Assembly: GCF_023065955.2 (NCBI RefSeq)
Contig: NW_026622997.1
Span: forward strand, 9,224,001 to 9,288,000
DNA length: 64,000 nt
Reading direction: 5' to 3'
Origin: Ursus arctos
Taxonomy: Eukaryota; Chordata; Mammalia; Carnivora; Ursidae
A program made the position numbers and the translations under genes. The notes below the pieces were generated by a model that did not search any database, had not been told where the DNA came from, and was given only the letters and a program-made list of their open reading frames with translations. This document shows positions 34,324 through 45,727 of the stretch, piece by piece. Within the stretch, counting starts at the first letter, position 1. The number at the start of each line of letters is the position of its first letter.

Positions 34324-34444
34324 GACCCTAAAACCCCTCATGCATACCAAATTCCTCTCTCCCCATAATAAGACCACCCCCTGCACAGCTGACTAACTCC
34401 CTACCAAGCCCCATTCTGCCTTCCCTGGCTAGGGAAGCTGTAAA
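34324..34444. repeat. Unnamed repeat, copy B (paired with 23841-23958)
   Basis: See copy A for the shared words. Here the flank to the left (about 34060-34190) includes an 'aataaattccttgtattaaa'-like stretch that looks like the end of an LTR, which favours an LTR origin. That part is guesswork. Confidence 0.6.
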
Positions 34445-34551
34445 CATTTTCCCACCAGGGGAAAACATCCCATTCTGGCCAGACAAATTAATCCAGCAAC
34501 CCGAGTGATGTAGGCAAACAGGAGCTGCCATCATGCTACAATATCAAAGGA

Positions 34552-34771
34552 GGGGCGCCTGGGTGGCTCAGTCGTTACATGTCTGCCTTCAGCTCAGGGC
34601 GTGATCCCAGGGTCCTGGGCTCGAGCCCCGCATCGGGCTCCCTGCTCTGCTGGGAGCCTGCTTCTTCCTCTCCCACTCCCCCTGCTTGTGTTCCCTCTCT
34701 CGCTGGCGGTCTCTCTCTCTCTGTCAAATAAATAAATAAAATCTTAAAAAATAAAATAAAATAAAAAATAA
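34552..34771 (+). mobile_element. Carnivore SINE (SINEC), sense, complete
   Basis: Starts 'ggggcgcctgggtggctcag' (34553). The tRNA head is followed by a CT-rich body with 'cccactccccctgcttgtgt' (34673) and a tail AATAAATAAATAAAATCTT followed by an A/T-rich microsatellite to 34771. Flanked by a perfect 12-base duplication (aatatcaaagga at 34540-34551 and 34772-34783). Bear/pinniped-type body. Confidence 0.96.
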
Positions 34772-34783
34772 AATATCAAAGGA

Positions 34784-35948
34784 AATGACCTCATGTGCCC
34801 TCTGTCTTCAGGGACTCACTGAGTTGTGCATCATGGCAGCTAAGAATTCCGGCTGGAAAGGGATCAAGATAGAAAAGTGAACACCGAGACCCGAGCTGGT
34901 ACTCCTTCCTTAGCTTTGCCTTCGTCTGTCCTAGAGAACCTGGGATTTCATACAGTAAGTTCTCATACCCCCAAGGCTTCTGTCCACCTGACAATACAGT
35001 CTTCATTGAGACAGGGGCAAGCTGATGGCAGCGTCCTCAGCAAAGTCCCAGGGTTCCCAGGCATTGCACAATAATGACGTATTGCTCCCTAATCAGTTCA
35101 GCAACCTGCTTGGAGGAGTCTGATATGTCCCCATGCCCACACACGTCCCTTGTCAAGGAGCCTGGTAGCAACATGATAGCTGTTTGAAACTGTATTTAAT
35201 ACAGCCTCCATACTATTTGCAAATATTTGGAATGGTTCCCTAACTGGTCTCGGCACTTTATTTTTCCACGCACCTCCCCTTTAGAAATACTCCTTTTCAT
35301 CAAAGAAAGAAACAGTTTTTTAATCTCAGCTCTAACCATGACAAAAACCCGTTCAGTGGCAGCTTGTGATGTAAGCCTAAAGAAAGCTTCCCCGACATCT
35401 TTAGCATAACAAGTTTCCAATTCTCTGCCCCAGCTGTCTTCATAGAGGCTCCTCACTGGTCAGACACCGACAGATGGTGAGCAGATTGAAACCTGCCCTG
35501 GCCACTGGGGACCGGAAATCTGGGGGCTTGCTTTCCTGACTCCTGGCTTTACTGAGATGGAGGGCAAGCCAAAAATATCTTGGCATGGTTAACAAGAGAG
35601 AATCGTAAGTGGTGCTCAGTGGAGAACACTCGGGAATTCACTACATTCGAGATCTTGTTTTCAAGAGAAATCTACCACAGGTCACGGCAGACGCCTGGTA
35701 ATGTTTAACCCTAAGGCCCGTCATGAGGGTGGGTTCTGGGCTGTGGTTGTTCATTCCGTGGCCTCAGGGAGTGGCATTGTAGAGACACCAAACGTCACTG
35801 GCATTTTGATCATTAAACTCTAATTCTGTGATCTTTCCTATGACATCTTAGAACTTTCTCAAAATGGAGTCCTTAATGATTAGCTTTGGGACAAAGACAG
35901 TCTTCAAGGAAGTAGTTCTGTGTCCAGAAAGCACTAAATCCTGCCAAA
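34784..35948. other. No gene or repeat recognised
   Basis: Frames up to 86 codons with no domain. Sequence texture is ordinary and unique-looking. Confidence 0.45.
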
Positions 35949-35949
35949 A

Positions 35950-36362
35950 TCTGTATTAGTTTGCTAGGGCCACCATAGCAAAATGCCACAAACTGGGCGA
36001 CTTACACGAGAGAAATTTTAGTGTCTCACAGTTCTGGAGGCTAGAAGTCCAAGATCAAGGTGTCATCAGGGTTGGTTTCTCCTGAGGGCTGCAAGGGAGA
36101 AGCCGTTCCATGCCATGGTTTGCTGGCAGTCTTTGGCACTCCTTGCTTTGTAGATGTTCTCCCTGTGTGTGTGTCTGTACCCACATTTCCCCTTTTCAGA
36201 AGGACACCAGTCATGTTGGATTAGGGCCCATTCTCCTGCAGTATGAACTCATCTTACTAATTATAACCTCAAGGACCCTATTTCCAAATAAGGTCACATT
36301 CTGAGCTACTGGAAGTTAGGACTTCAACATATGAATTTGGAGGGGACACAATTAACAGCCCA
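35950..36362 (-). repeat. MaLR LTR (MLT1-type), antisense, 3' LTR of a provirus remnant
   Basis: Opens 'tgtattagtttgctagggcc' (35951), then 'cacagttctggaggctagaa' (36027), 'ttggattagggccca' (36217), 'ccctatttccaaataaggtc' (36277) and 'gaatttggaggggacacaat' (36332). Unlike the other MaLR LTRs here, it continues directly into internal sequence to its right, so it is one end of a longer element. Confidence 0.88.
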
Positions 36363-37225
36363 CCCTTTGGCTCCTTAAAATGAGTGTCATCTTCACATGC
36401 CAAAATATGTTCACTTCATCCCAACATCCCCAAAGTCTTAAGCCATTCCAGGATCAACTCTACATCCAAAATCACAACTAAATATCATCTAAATTAGATA
36501 TCGGTGAGACTTGGGGTATGACTCATCCTGGAGCAAAATTCCTCTCCATCTGTGAACCTATGAAACCAGACAAGTTACTGCTTCCAAAATACAACGGTGA
36601 GACAAGCATAGGATAGACATTCCCACCCGGAAAGGGAGAAATTGGAAGGGAAAAAAGGATCATGGGTCCCAAGAAAGTCTAAAACCTAGCAGGGTAAGTT
36701 CCATCAGGTTGTAAGGCTTGAGACTAATCCCCTTGGCTCAATGCTCTGTGGTTGATCCCACATTGCCAAGGCCATTTCCCTCAATGAATGCCTTAGCTGT
36801 GTTTAAAGGGCCCCTTACCAGGCCTCCCAAACATGGATCCGTAGTCCATTGACTTCACACTCAACACAGTTCTCATGCTTCCAACAACCCATAGCTTGGG
36901 TTTGCAACTCGAACACTTGGCAGAAGCAGCACTCAGGGTTTAGATGCAACCAGTAAACCACCGCCGATTACCACACTCTCTTCAAGCTATCAGGGAAATC
37001 AAGATTTCCCAAGCATTGATAGATCTATCATTGGCCAAGCTGCAGGATCTCAATGTGTAACTAATGCTTTCAAAGCTCTTTCAGAGAATTCTTGCTTTCA
37101 CCTCCAGAATTGGAGTGGGAAACACTGTCCTTCTGAAGAAGCAGATTGCTATTTTAAATGGTGTGAAGAAGATCTGTGCTCTGCTTCTTAAATCCAAAGA
37201 TTTCAGAGACTCTTTTTAGGATGAA
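36363..37225 (-). repeat. MaLR internal region, antisense, decayed
   Basis: 'gccattccaggatcaactct' (36442), 'tctccatctgtgaacctatg' (36543), 'cttccaaaatacaacggtga' (36581), 'gacattcccacccggaaagg' (36617) and 'ccaagaaagtctaaaaccta' (36668) follow the order of the MST/THE1-type internal sequence read in reverse. No coding frame survives. The similarity is clear to about 36730 and only tentative beyond that. The second LTR expected on the right is not seen. Confidence 0.65.
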
Positions 37226-37378
37226 ATGGATGCTGTCATCACAACAAAAGAAAAGGAAGCATCCTTCTCTACACTGATCAGTTCGCTCAATAACCACGAT
37301 CCAAAAGCAGCTGAATGTAGTAACCATATACTGTCAGAAAGAAGTAAACACCCATCGCTTGAGCAGGACGGTCTAGCA

Positions 37379-37566
37379 CAGGGTTTCTCAAAAGGTGTTC
37401 CACAAAGCACCTGGAGAAGAATCAGCCCAGTTGTATGTGAAAAAATGCATATTCCTGGGCCCTCCCCTAGACCTACTGCTGCGGAATCTCTGTAGTTAGT
37501 GCCCACTTTAAACTAGCTCCTGACGATTGACGATTCTTATGGGTGATTACGTTTGAGAATTACTGA
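37379..37566 (+). mobile_element. MER5A-like hAT-Charlie element
   Basis: Left end 'cagggtttctcaaaaggtgt', middle 'attcctgggccctccccta' (37451) and right end 'acgtttgagaattactg' (37550) match the 189-base MER5A layout, with terminal sequences as inverted relatives. Non-autonomous DNA transposon fossil. Confidence 0.82.
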
Positions 37567-37587
37567 TCTTTTAAGAGCCCAGCTTCT

Positions 37588-37788
37588 GGTTGTGCCTGGA
37601 TGGCTCAGTCAGTTAAGCATCTGCCTTCCACTCAGGTCATGATTTCAGGGTCCCAGGATTGAGCCCCATGGGAGTATGCTTCTCCCTCTCCCTCTGCCCC
37701 TCCTCCCCACTTGTGTGCTATCTCTCTCCCTCTTTCAAATAAATAAAATCTTTAAAAAAAAAAAGATCTTTTATTAAAAAAAAAAAAA
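37588..37788 (+). mobile_element. Carnivore SINE (SINEC), sense
   Basis: 'tgcctggatggctcagtcag' (37595) head, a CT-rich body and a tail 'caaataaataaaatctt' followed by two A-runs. Flanked by 'agcccagcttc' at 37576-37586 and 37789-37799. An upstream 'gatctttta' also recurs before the second A-run (37565 and 37765), so the true duplication may be longer and interrupted by an expanded A-run. Confidence 0.9.
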
Positions 37789-37799
37789 AGCCCAGCTTC

Positions 37800-38210
37800 C
37801 GGTATCCAGCCAACTAAGGCCTAAGAATCAGCTCTGCCCATAATTAATTATTTGCCCTTGAGAAGACTATAGAAGTTTCTGAACTTAAGCATTTTTTTCA
37901 GCTGAAAAACAGGAATAATAATATACTGCACGGAGTGCTTGAGACAGTTAAATGAGATAATGTATGTGAAAGATAAAAAAATAGATGTTAAGAGCATTTG
38001 GGATTCGGATGTGGTTTTATAAAATCTATTTCATAGGGTTGCTTTCGGCAAAGGAGATGAGACATATAAAGTCCTTTAGGATTGGAAAGATGCAGTTTGT
38101 CGAACTTATCTCAAAGGGCTATTCTGAGAAGTAGATGAGACAGGGCACGCAAAGCCCCTAGCACAAGGCCAAACACGTACTTGGGAGACAATAAATGCTG
38201 GCCCTTATTA
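37800..38210 (+). repeat. MIR-type SINE fragments, sense (one or two copies)
   Basis: The first part has 'ttatttgcccttgagaagac' (37848) and 'aatgagataatgtatgtgaa' (37951). A second 3' end follows with 'agggctattctgagaagtag' (38115), 'agcccctagcaca' (38153) and 'gggagacaataaatgctgg' (38182). Either two MIRs or one with an internal rearrangement. Confidence 0.6.
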
Positions 38211-39454
38211 CCGTGCCCCCTGCCCACCAGCACGGTAATGCAGGGAAACAGCAAGTGTGCAGCTCAGGCAGGGCCAGCATAGTGTGTGGTGAAAGGTAGA
38301 GGCAGAAAGGGAAAGGCAGGACAAGGGGCCAGGGGCCAGACCTGCAGAGGGCCTCGAGTCCCAGAGTTCACCGTGAGCATATTAACTATCCATAGTTTTC
38401 TGAGCAAAAGAATGACGAAGTTAATCCAGAAGTTAAGGAAAAGATTATATGAGGGCAAACTCAGAGACAGAAAGAGTAGGTTAGGAGACTATTGTTTAAG
38501 CCAAACAAAAATTGTACAACGTTGAACTAAGCAGGAGTCAGTCCAGACACAGCTAGCACACAAGACACCTACGTATCAACTAGAAAAAGGTGCCCCCTTC
38601 CCTCCATGCTGGGCACATGGCCTGGACTATAGAACAAGGATAAGAGGTCAGTCCCACCTGCCCCCCTGGCCAGGGCCCAAGTGCGGTGATCAACACACAT
38701 GACCATCTGCAATAGCTTTGATGTCAGTAGGAACAGAAAGAAGAAGGATGAAACATTTTCAGGCTTATACGTAAGCCATTAACTCGTATATTACCCTGAG
38801 AACGTTTTGCCCTTTTTTCTCACGGTGTTACCAAGTTGTCTCAAACTCTTCTTTGGTTGCAGCACCTTGGCATGCAAACCCTTGACAGTCTGTTAGGAGA
38901 CGTCTGGTTGAGAACTTCTTATTGTAGAAAATGCCACAAATTACACTTGACACCACAGGGACATTCCCTTAGCCTAAGATGAAGTCAGCTAGTCAACAAA
39001 TATGGTATTTCCCTTATTTTAAGGAACCATCTTTGAAATTATGCACAAGGAAATATACTATAAGCGACGTCCTTACAACAATCTGGGTGCTAGGAGTCAC
39101 TGAGGCTGGTTGGGGACATCCCCTGACCTCAAGGCTTACAGTCTAGCAGGCAGACAGACAGAGAACGCATACAATGACTACGAAAGTACAAAAGACAAGG
39201 AGACATGCTGTGAGGTGAGTCACTGAGGAGCTGTGACAGGGACTACATGGACCTCAAAGTCAAAGATATTTACTCTCTGGCCCTTTTTGGAAGTGGCTCC
39301 ACCACTAACGTAGAGGGTGAGTTTTCTTGAAGAAAGTTGCTGGTTAATTTGCCATCTCTCTTCTACCTGCTTCCTGGGTAGATAGGGCCAGAAGAAACAT
39401 CATCAGAGGAATAGCACTTTGGAGAGTTGACTCTAAAAGGACTCTGTGAAAGCA
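38211..39454. other. Gene-free interval, partly old L2-class
   Basis: 38270-38530 and 39070-39220 resemble the antisense body of an L2-class repeat ('gacctcaaggcttacagtct' at 39124). The rest is unassigned. No frame of interest. Confidence 0.4.
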
Positions 39455-39860
39455 AAATGGGGTCTATACATTCAACAGAATATAATCCAGCCTTGAGAAG
39501 GAAGGAAATCTTGTCACATGCTATGACATGGATGAACTTTGAGGTCGTTAAGCTGAGTGAAATAAGCCAATCACAAAAAAACACAAATGTTCCCTGATGG
39601 CACTTATATGAGGTACCTGAAGTAGCCAAATTCGTAGAGACAGAAAGTAAAATGGTGGTTACCAGGGGCAAGGGGGAGGGCAAATGGGAAGTTGCTGTTT
39701 AGTAGAGAGAGTTTCGGTTTTGCAAGAGGAAAACCCCCAGGAGATCTGCTGCACGGCAATGCAAAGCTATCTAACACTGCTGGACTGCATACCTCAAAGT
39801 GATTAAGGTGGTAAATTTTATGTTATGTGGTTTTCACCCCATTTAAAATTTTTATTAATT
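39455..39860 (+). repeat. L1M 3' end, sense
   Basis: 'acatggatgaactttgaggt' (39526), 'gctgagtgaaataagccaat' (39551), 'gagacagaaagtaaaatggt' (39637) and 'ggttaccaggggcaaggggg' (39657), with an AT-rich end at 39840-39870. A second copy of the same class lies at 29510-29790. Confidence 0.82.
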
Positions 39861-41029
39861 AAAAAAATGAATTTATGGAATCTGGAGCTATGATACAAAC
39901 ACATTTAGGGCTGTTTAGGGTTTCATATGAAGCATCAAGCTAAGTCTGACAATTTCTAATGTTTCTGGATAATTTGTCATGAAAATTGGATTGAGAGATA
40001 GTAATTAGATCTCTCTGTATTCTTGCACAGCTCTTAGGAGTTGCATTAGTGATAATAATCATTATTAGCAAACAATCCCTTGGTTTTTCAAGCACACTTG
40101 AGTTATCATTGACCAGCCTGGCCAATGTGCAGTAAAATCTCACCAAAGGACACTGTTTAAGGTCAACTCTGTTCACCCCTCCCTCCTACTTAAAGCTCTC
40201 ACCTACCTGGACTCCGTGGCACTGCTCCTTCTAGGTTTCTAGGTTTCCACACACTGCTTTAGCTGAGCCTTCTTAGTTTCCTTTGATTGCTCATCTTTCT
40301 CAAACCCAGCCATTAAATGTATGAACTCCTCGAGGCGCTATCCCAGACCGCTCCTCTCCTCATTCTCCAACTCTCCCTCTAGACAATCTCACCCACACTC
40401 ATGGCTGCCATGATTTCTACACTTTAAGAATTCTCAAATGTATATCTCCTTTCCAGACTCTCCCTCTGAGCTCCAGGCTCCCATCTACAAATGGCTGCTT
40501 GACATCTCCCCTTCAGTATTGTATGATTAAGGTACAGAGAGACCCAAAAATAAATGCCTTAAAAGAGGGAGAAGTGTAGTTCCCTCTGAAACCACAGCCC
40601 AGAGATAAACAGACCCGGACTGATAGTGAGGTTCTGCTGTCCTCCATATGAAGTTCCCAGCTCTGGATTCAAGATGGTTATTCCCGTCATCCCATCTACA
40701 TCCTCGCCAGCAGGATGAAGCAGAGGCTGAGGGAAGCATGAGTGGTTTCTTCTTAGGGACATCACCCAGAAGTTGTATACGTCACTTCCACTCGTATTCT
40801 ATTGGCCAGAACCTAGTTCCATGGACACATTGAAGCAAGAAAGTTGGGAAATATTGTCTGTAAGTGGGCAGCCTTATACCCAGTTAAATTCAGGAGGGCT
40901 TATTAAAAGAATCAGGGGAGAATGGCTCTTGGTTGAGTGTTAACAGTCTCTGCTGTAGATACCTCAGAAGTATTTCATGCTTGATGAATCCAAAACCAAA
41001 GTCATGATCACCATGATCAGAACCTCTGT
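39861..41029. other. No gene or repeat recognised
   Basis: Short frames only. The C/T-rich part at 40190-40500 may be a diverged L2 fragment. Confidence 0.4.
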
Positions 41030-41945
41030 TCATGTTTGATCTGGACGAATGGCCTCCACCATCCATCCTGTTCCTGGGCCGAGGGACCTCAGCCCCTGTA
41101 TGCACTCCCCTCTTCCTCACCTCTAGATCCAATTCATCACTAAGCCCTGCCAATTCATACTTCTGGATATCTCTTCTCTCTATCTCTGCTATTCTAGCAT
41201 AATACCCACTATCTCTCACCTGGACCACTGCAGAGCTACCTAAATGGGCTTCTGACCTTCCCCCAGGTACCCTCTCCCCAACTGTTGATACGGCAGCTAC
41301 GGTGATCTTTCCCCAGTGCCAATAAGGTATTTCAGTCTCCCCGTTAAAACTACCCATTGATATGTAGTGTTCTTAACAAAGCATGTTGGGCCTCACTTTA
41401 CTATGTAGCCCCATCCATCTCCATGCCTCACCTCTCTCTGCACTGAGTCACATTCAACCTCTTTCCACTCCACCTATAGCTTGTTTCTTCAAGTACTGTC
41501 ACTCTGGCTAGAATCCTTCCCTCCCTGCCCCATCCCTACCTGTGCGGGTTAACTCCTAGCTTCCTTCACTCCACAGTGCAATGATCACCTACTAAAGGAA
41601 GCCTCTGCCACCTTCTTATCTGGCTCAATTTCCTCTTCGAGGTTCTCACAAAGCCACATGGCCATTCACCGTGGCAGGTTCATACTTTGGTTGTGGTTCT
41701 TTGGTGCCTGTCTTTCCCATAAGACTTTTTAGCCACATGAGGATAAGCGTTGTCTTTCTTTCTCTCTTCCTTTCTCTCTTTGTCTCTTTGTCCTTCCTAC
41801 CTTCCTTCCTTCCTTTCTGTCTGTCTTTCTTTCTGTCTTTCTGCCTTTCTTTTTTCTTTCTTTTCTTCTGTTATATCTCCAGATGCAAAGCATAGTGCCC
41901 TACAAGTAGTAAATTCTCAAAAATACTGGATGAATGAATGCAATA
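41030..41945 (+). repeat. L2 LINE, long 3' part, sense
   Basis: 'cacctggaccactgcagagc' (41218), 'cctaaatgggcttctgacc' (41240), 'ccatctccatgcctcacctc' (41416), 'gtgcgggttaactcctagct' (41543) and a final 'agtgccctacaagtagtaaa' (41893) with 'ggatgaatgaatg' (41929) follow the L2 ORF2 end and 3' UTR. A pyrimidine microsatellite (41755-41870) has expanded within it. The overlapping 155-codon minus-strand frame is an artefact of this repeat. Confidence 0.8.
41755..41870 (+). repeat. Polypyrimidine (CTTT/CCTT/CTGT)n microsatellite
   Basis: An imperfect, almost pure C/T run of about 115 bases in the L2 3' end. Likely to vary in length. Homopyrimidine tracts of this kind can form triplex DNA in principle. 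Confidence 0.85.
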
Positions 41946-43775
41946 ATTCAGAACAACTGAAAGTGAGTCTGAATTACTTAATCTGAATTATAACATTTTA
42001 TGAAGAAATTCAGTATTATTGCCAGTAGCACACGCATGTAATCTGATGAAAGGGGTCTTATGGAGCTTCTTGTAGGTACTCAGCTTTATTACAACCCTAA
42101 AAACGAGGAGGGGAACAGAAAGAATATAAGACATGGTCTCTGTCCCCTGCCAGCATTCAGTGACAGTTCATCGAGCATGTGCCATGTGCTAGAACACAGA
42201 GAAGAAAACAAAACCTCATAAAACTATAATTTCCAAAAGATAGCACATGACTCAAAGCCAAATAAATGTTAACATAGATTCCAGTAAAGACCAGATGAAG
42301 ACAGATCAGCACAGCAGAAGAACTGGAGAAGCCTGTGAACCAGGTCACCCCTGAGCTAGACAATGAAGGGCAGGGAGACAAAGGTCCTGTGTAAAGGAGC
42401 AGAAGGGCCCTCAGCAGGGAGGACAGCTAGGCACACTTGTATGGGGGAGAACGGCCTTCTCAGGATGAGAGGGAATGCCCCGTCTACTAGGGAACAGTGG
42501 GAGCTAGGTTAGGGACAAGGTTATAATGTTCCTTGAAGATGGTGGGAAACTGCTAATATTTGTTCTTTAGCCAGAAGATAGTGGGAAACTGCTAATAGCT
42601 AATAGAGGAAGTGGCATACGAGAAAGAGTTTTAGAAAGATTCGTTGGGAATAGTGTGCAAAATGGACTAGAGGTGGTAACCTGGGGTTTCTCAGCTACGA
42701 ACTGTCACCCCAGCATGGGGGCATCGTGCCAGACTGGTTTCATTCATAGGGTCATGTATTTAGGAGGCAGGGAAACTAAAGAAACCACACTAGGGACCCA
42801 CACTGCTGGCTGAGGAGGAGAGGGGGTGTTGCTTTCCTCCCAGGCTTGGGGTGGAGGAAGGGATCATTTCTGCTGCAACTGTCCAGCTTCCAAGTGCTGA
42901 ACTTACGACAGCTGAGCCTGGGCACCAGGACCTGAGGCTTTCTGGGCGTGCAGTCAATGAACAGGGAAAGACCTGCCCTCTTTCTCACAGTGAAGGGATT
43001 ATGTTTCATAATTGTAGGCTAATGTAATGCACAACACACTCCAAACTCAAGCACTTTCTTCCAGTCTTGAGATGCATCTGCATTCCTTTGGGATTTTTAT
43101 GTACGGATAATTCTTGATAAAGAAACTGCCAGGTTTTCTAATGAATGGGATATTTTTTGTGAGGAAATACCCCCAGTAATGAAGTTTCAGGGGCCCTCCA
43201 ATTCTCCAATTCAAATACACAAGAGGATTAACTGAGGTTCAGAGTTGCAGAAGCACAAGAAACATTCACTATAAATAATTGAGACTTTATTCTATTATTA
43301 ATGAATAGAATTTTTTCCTAGTCATATAGGAGTGACATTGATCTAGCATTCATGCCACATGGCAATGTCCTCTTGGCTTATTATTTCAAAAAAAAAAAGT
43401 CCCCAATATACTACAGTTAAACATCCACACTATAGAATATAGTATTTGATTTGATTTTGATAGACTTGCTTGTATATTTTCATTTTAGGTGAAGGTATAT
43501 CTGAGTCATCAGAAATTAATGTGAAGTCAAAAAGTGAGAACTTCTTTTCTGATAACTGTTAACAGGTTATAAATTCCCCCACAGGGATTTATTTTAAAGG
43601 GAGCTACGCCCTAGGGGTTATTTCAGAGAGGTTCATTCAATGACTACAATGTGTTTCTTAAGTAGAGAAAGTGAGAAAGATGACAAAAATAATTTTCTAA
43701 TAACAAAATACACAATACATAAACAGCTCTGCTAAGATATTATTAGGTAAACTGAATTTTTGAGAAGAAAATAAC
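41946..43775. other. Gene-free interval with an old L2-class block
   Basis: About 42150-42690 has the wording of an antisense L2-class body ('gagcatgtgccatgtgctag' near 42173, 'aatggactagaggtggtaac' at 42661). It includes a small tandem duplication of about 39 bases (42535-42557 and 42574-42596). The remainder is unassigned. Confidence 0.4.
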
Positions 43776-43779
43776 CCCA

Positions 43780-44345
43780 CAGGAAATTTGGGAAAGGATA
43801 TGAACAGGCAATTTACAAAAAGATAAAATGCCAAGTACCCTGAAAAAGGAAAAGATTGGCCAACACCTCTGGTAGGGAGGAAAATGTAAATTAAAATGAG
43901 ACACTGTCCTTCATTGAACATGTGGCAAAAAGAGTGATAATATACAGTGCTGTTGATGATGCAGGAAACAAATGTTCTTACATACTGCTGAAGGGCGTGT
44001 CTTTCCTTTATTTGAGCATTTGTTAGAGTCTTTGACAATATCTATTAAAGTTTAAAATGCCCATATCCACTTGAACCAACGTTGCAAACTTTGAAAATCC
44101 ACCTTTTCAGAAATAAAAGCCCTAGTATATTTTTTTAAGACGTAAAAACATGCTTACAGAAGCCATTTTTGTCAAAAAGAAGAAAAGAAGCTTTCTAAAT
44201 GTCCATCGAAAAGAACTCAGCCATACTATGAAATATTACACAGTTATTTAAAAGAATGGGCTAGGTCTCTATGTGTTGACATGGAGCAATGTCCACGATA
44301 CATTGGTAAGCAAAAAGAGCAGAATAATATGTATAACACGCTTTT
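43780..44345 (+). repeat. L1M ORF2 3' part, sense
   Basis: 'atatgaacaggcaatttaca' (43798), 'acactgtccttcattgaaca' (43901), 'tctaaatgtccatcgaaaag' (44193), 'tactatgaaatattacacag' (44224) and 'acatggagcaatgtccacga' (44280) are sense-strand phrases of the L1 ORF2 end. It runs tail-first into an oppositely oriented L1. Confidence 0.78.
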
Positions 44346-44370
44346 GTTACCACACACACACACACACATA
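44346..44370 (+). repeat. (CA)n microsatellite at an L1-L1 junction
   Basis: About ten CA units sit exactly between two L1 remnants that face each other tail to tail. Confidence 0.85.
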
Positions 44371-45610
44371 CCCACACTTACTGAGCTTTAACTGACTTAC
44401 AATAAAATATATTCTAAGTGTACCTTTCAATAGATTTTAATGTATACATTTAATTTTGTTGGAATTTAATGTATTAAATTCCACCTTCACCACCACCCCA
44501 ATCAAAACGTTCAAGATTCAATCATCCAAAAATGTTCTTTTGTGCCCTTTTCAGCCCCAGGCAGCCACTGCACTGCCATCTGTCCCTATAGATTAATTTT
44601 GTCTGTTTTAGGATCTAATATAAATGGGATCATGCAGTGTGTGCTCTTTCATATCTGGCCTCTTTTGCTCAGCATAATATTTTAAGTCATCCGTATTATC
44701 GCCTGTACCAGTAATTCACTCCTTTCTATTTCTGGGTATGATTCTTTTGTATGAACATACCACAAGCAACCCTGGATAGATGTTTGGGTTGTTTCCAGTT
44801 TTACCTATTATATAAGCTGTTATGAACATTTGTTTGCAAGTCTTTGTACAAAAATGTCTTCATTTTTCTTGGGTAACTATTTATGAGAGAAATTCCTGAG
44901 TCATATGATGTCTGTTTAATGTTGTAAAGAGATGCTTAACAATTTTTCCACCACCAATGTTATGAGATTTCCAGTTGCTCCATATTCTTGTCAACACTTG
45001 GCATTGTCAGTCTTTTTCACTTTATTCATTTAATTGGATGCATAACGGTATATCATTATGGCTTTAATTTGCATTTCCATGAAAACTGAGGATGAGCATC
45101 TACTCGCATTTATTGGCCATTTGTATATCTTTTGTGAACTGTCTTTTCAAGACTTTTGCCTGTTTTCTAGTTAGATTGTCTTCTTATTGTTGAATTATAA
45201 GAGTTATTTATGTATCTGGACACAAGTTCTTACATGCATATATTGTAAAATATTTTCTTAAAGTCAGTACTTTGAGTTTTCATTTTCTTAATGGTGTTTT
45301 TGAAAAAGCAGAATTGTTCAACTTTGATGATAAAGCCCAGCTTTTTAATAGTTTCTTTTATGACTACTGCTTTTCCTGCATTCTATTCAAGTGATCTTTG
45401 CCTTCTCCAAGGTTGCAAAAATTTTCTCCTATGTTTTCTTTTAGAAGTTCTAAGTTTTATATTCAGGTCTAGGACCTATTTCTTTTTAATTAGGGTGTAT
45501 AATGTAAGATAAGAGTAGAGGCTTGTTTTTCTTACAAGATATTCAGTTGCTCCAGCCCCATTTCTTGGAAGAACTATCTTTTCTCCATTGGATTATATGT
45601 ACTGCATGAT
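44371..45610 (-). repeat. L1M 3' part, antisense
   Basis: 'ttcaatagattttaatgtat' (44427), 'gtgctctttcatatctggcc' (44641), 'gatgtttgggttgtttccag' (44779), 'gctttaatttgcatttccat' (45061) and 'gccccatttcttggaagaac' (45556) are inverted L1 3' UTR and ORF2 phrases in order. Old and decayed. Confidence 0.8.
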
Positions 45611-45639
45611 TCATTTAAAAAGAAAAAAACACACAGGAA

Positions 45640-45727
45640 AAAAAATATATATATATATATAATTTTAACATGGATTGCCTTTAAGAAAATGGATTGAAGG
45701 GGAGTTGAGGGGAAATTAATTTATTTT

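Noticed and set aside
40890..41357. 155-codon minus-strand frame
   Set aside because: Mostly lies within the sense L2 at 41030-41945 and is explained as its antisense shadow.
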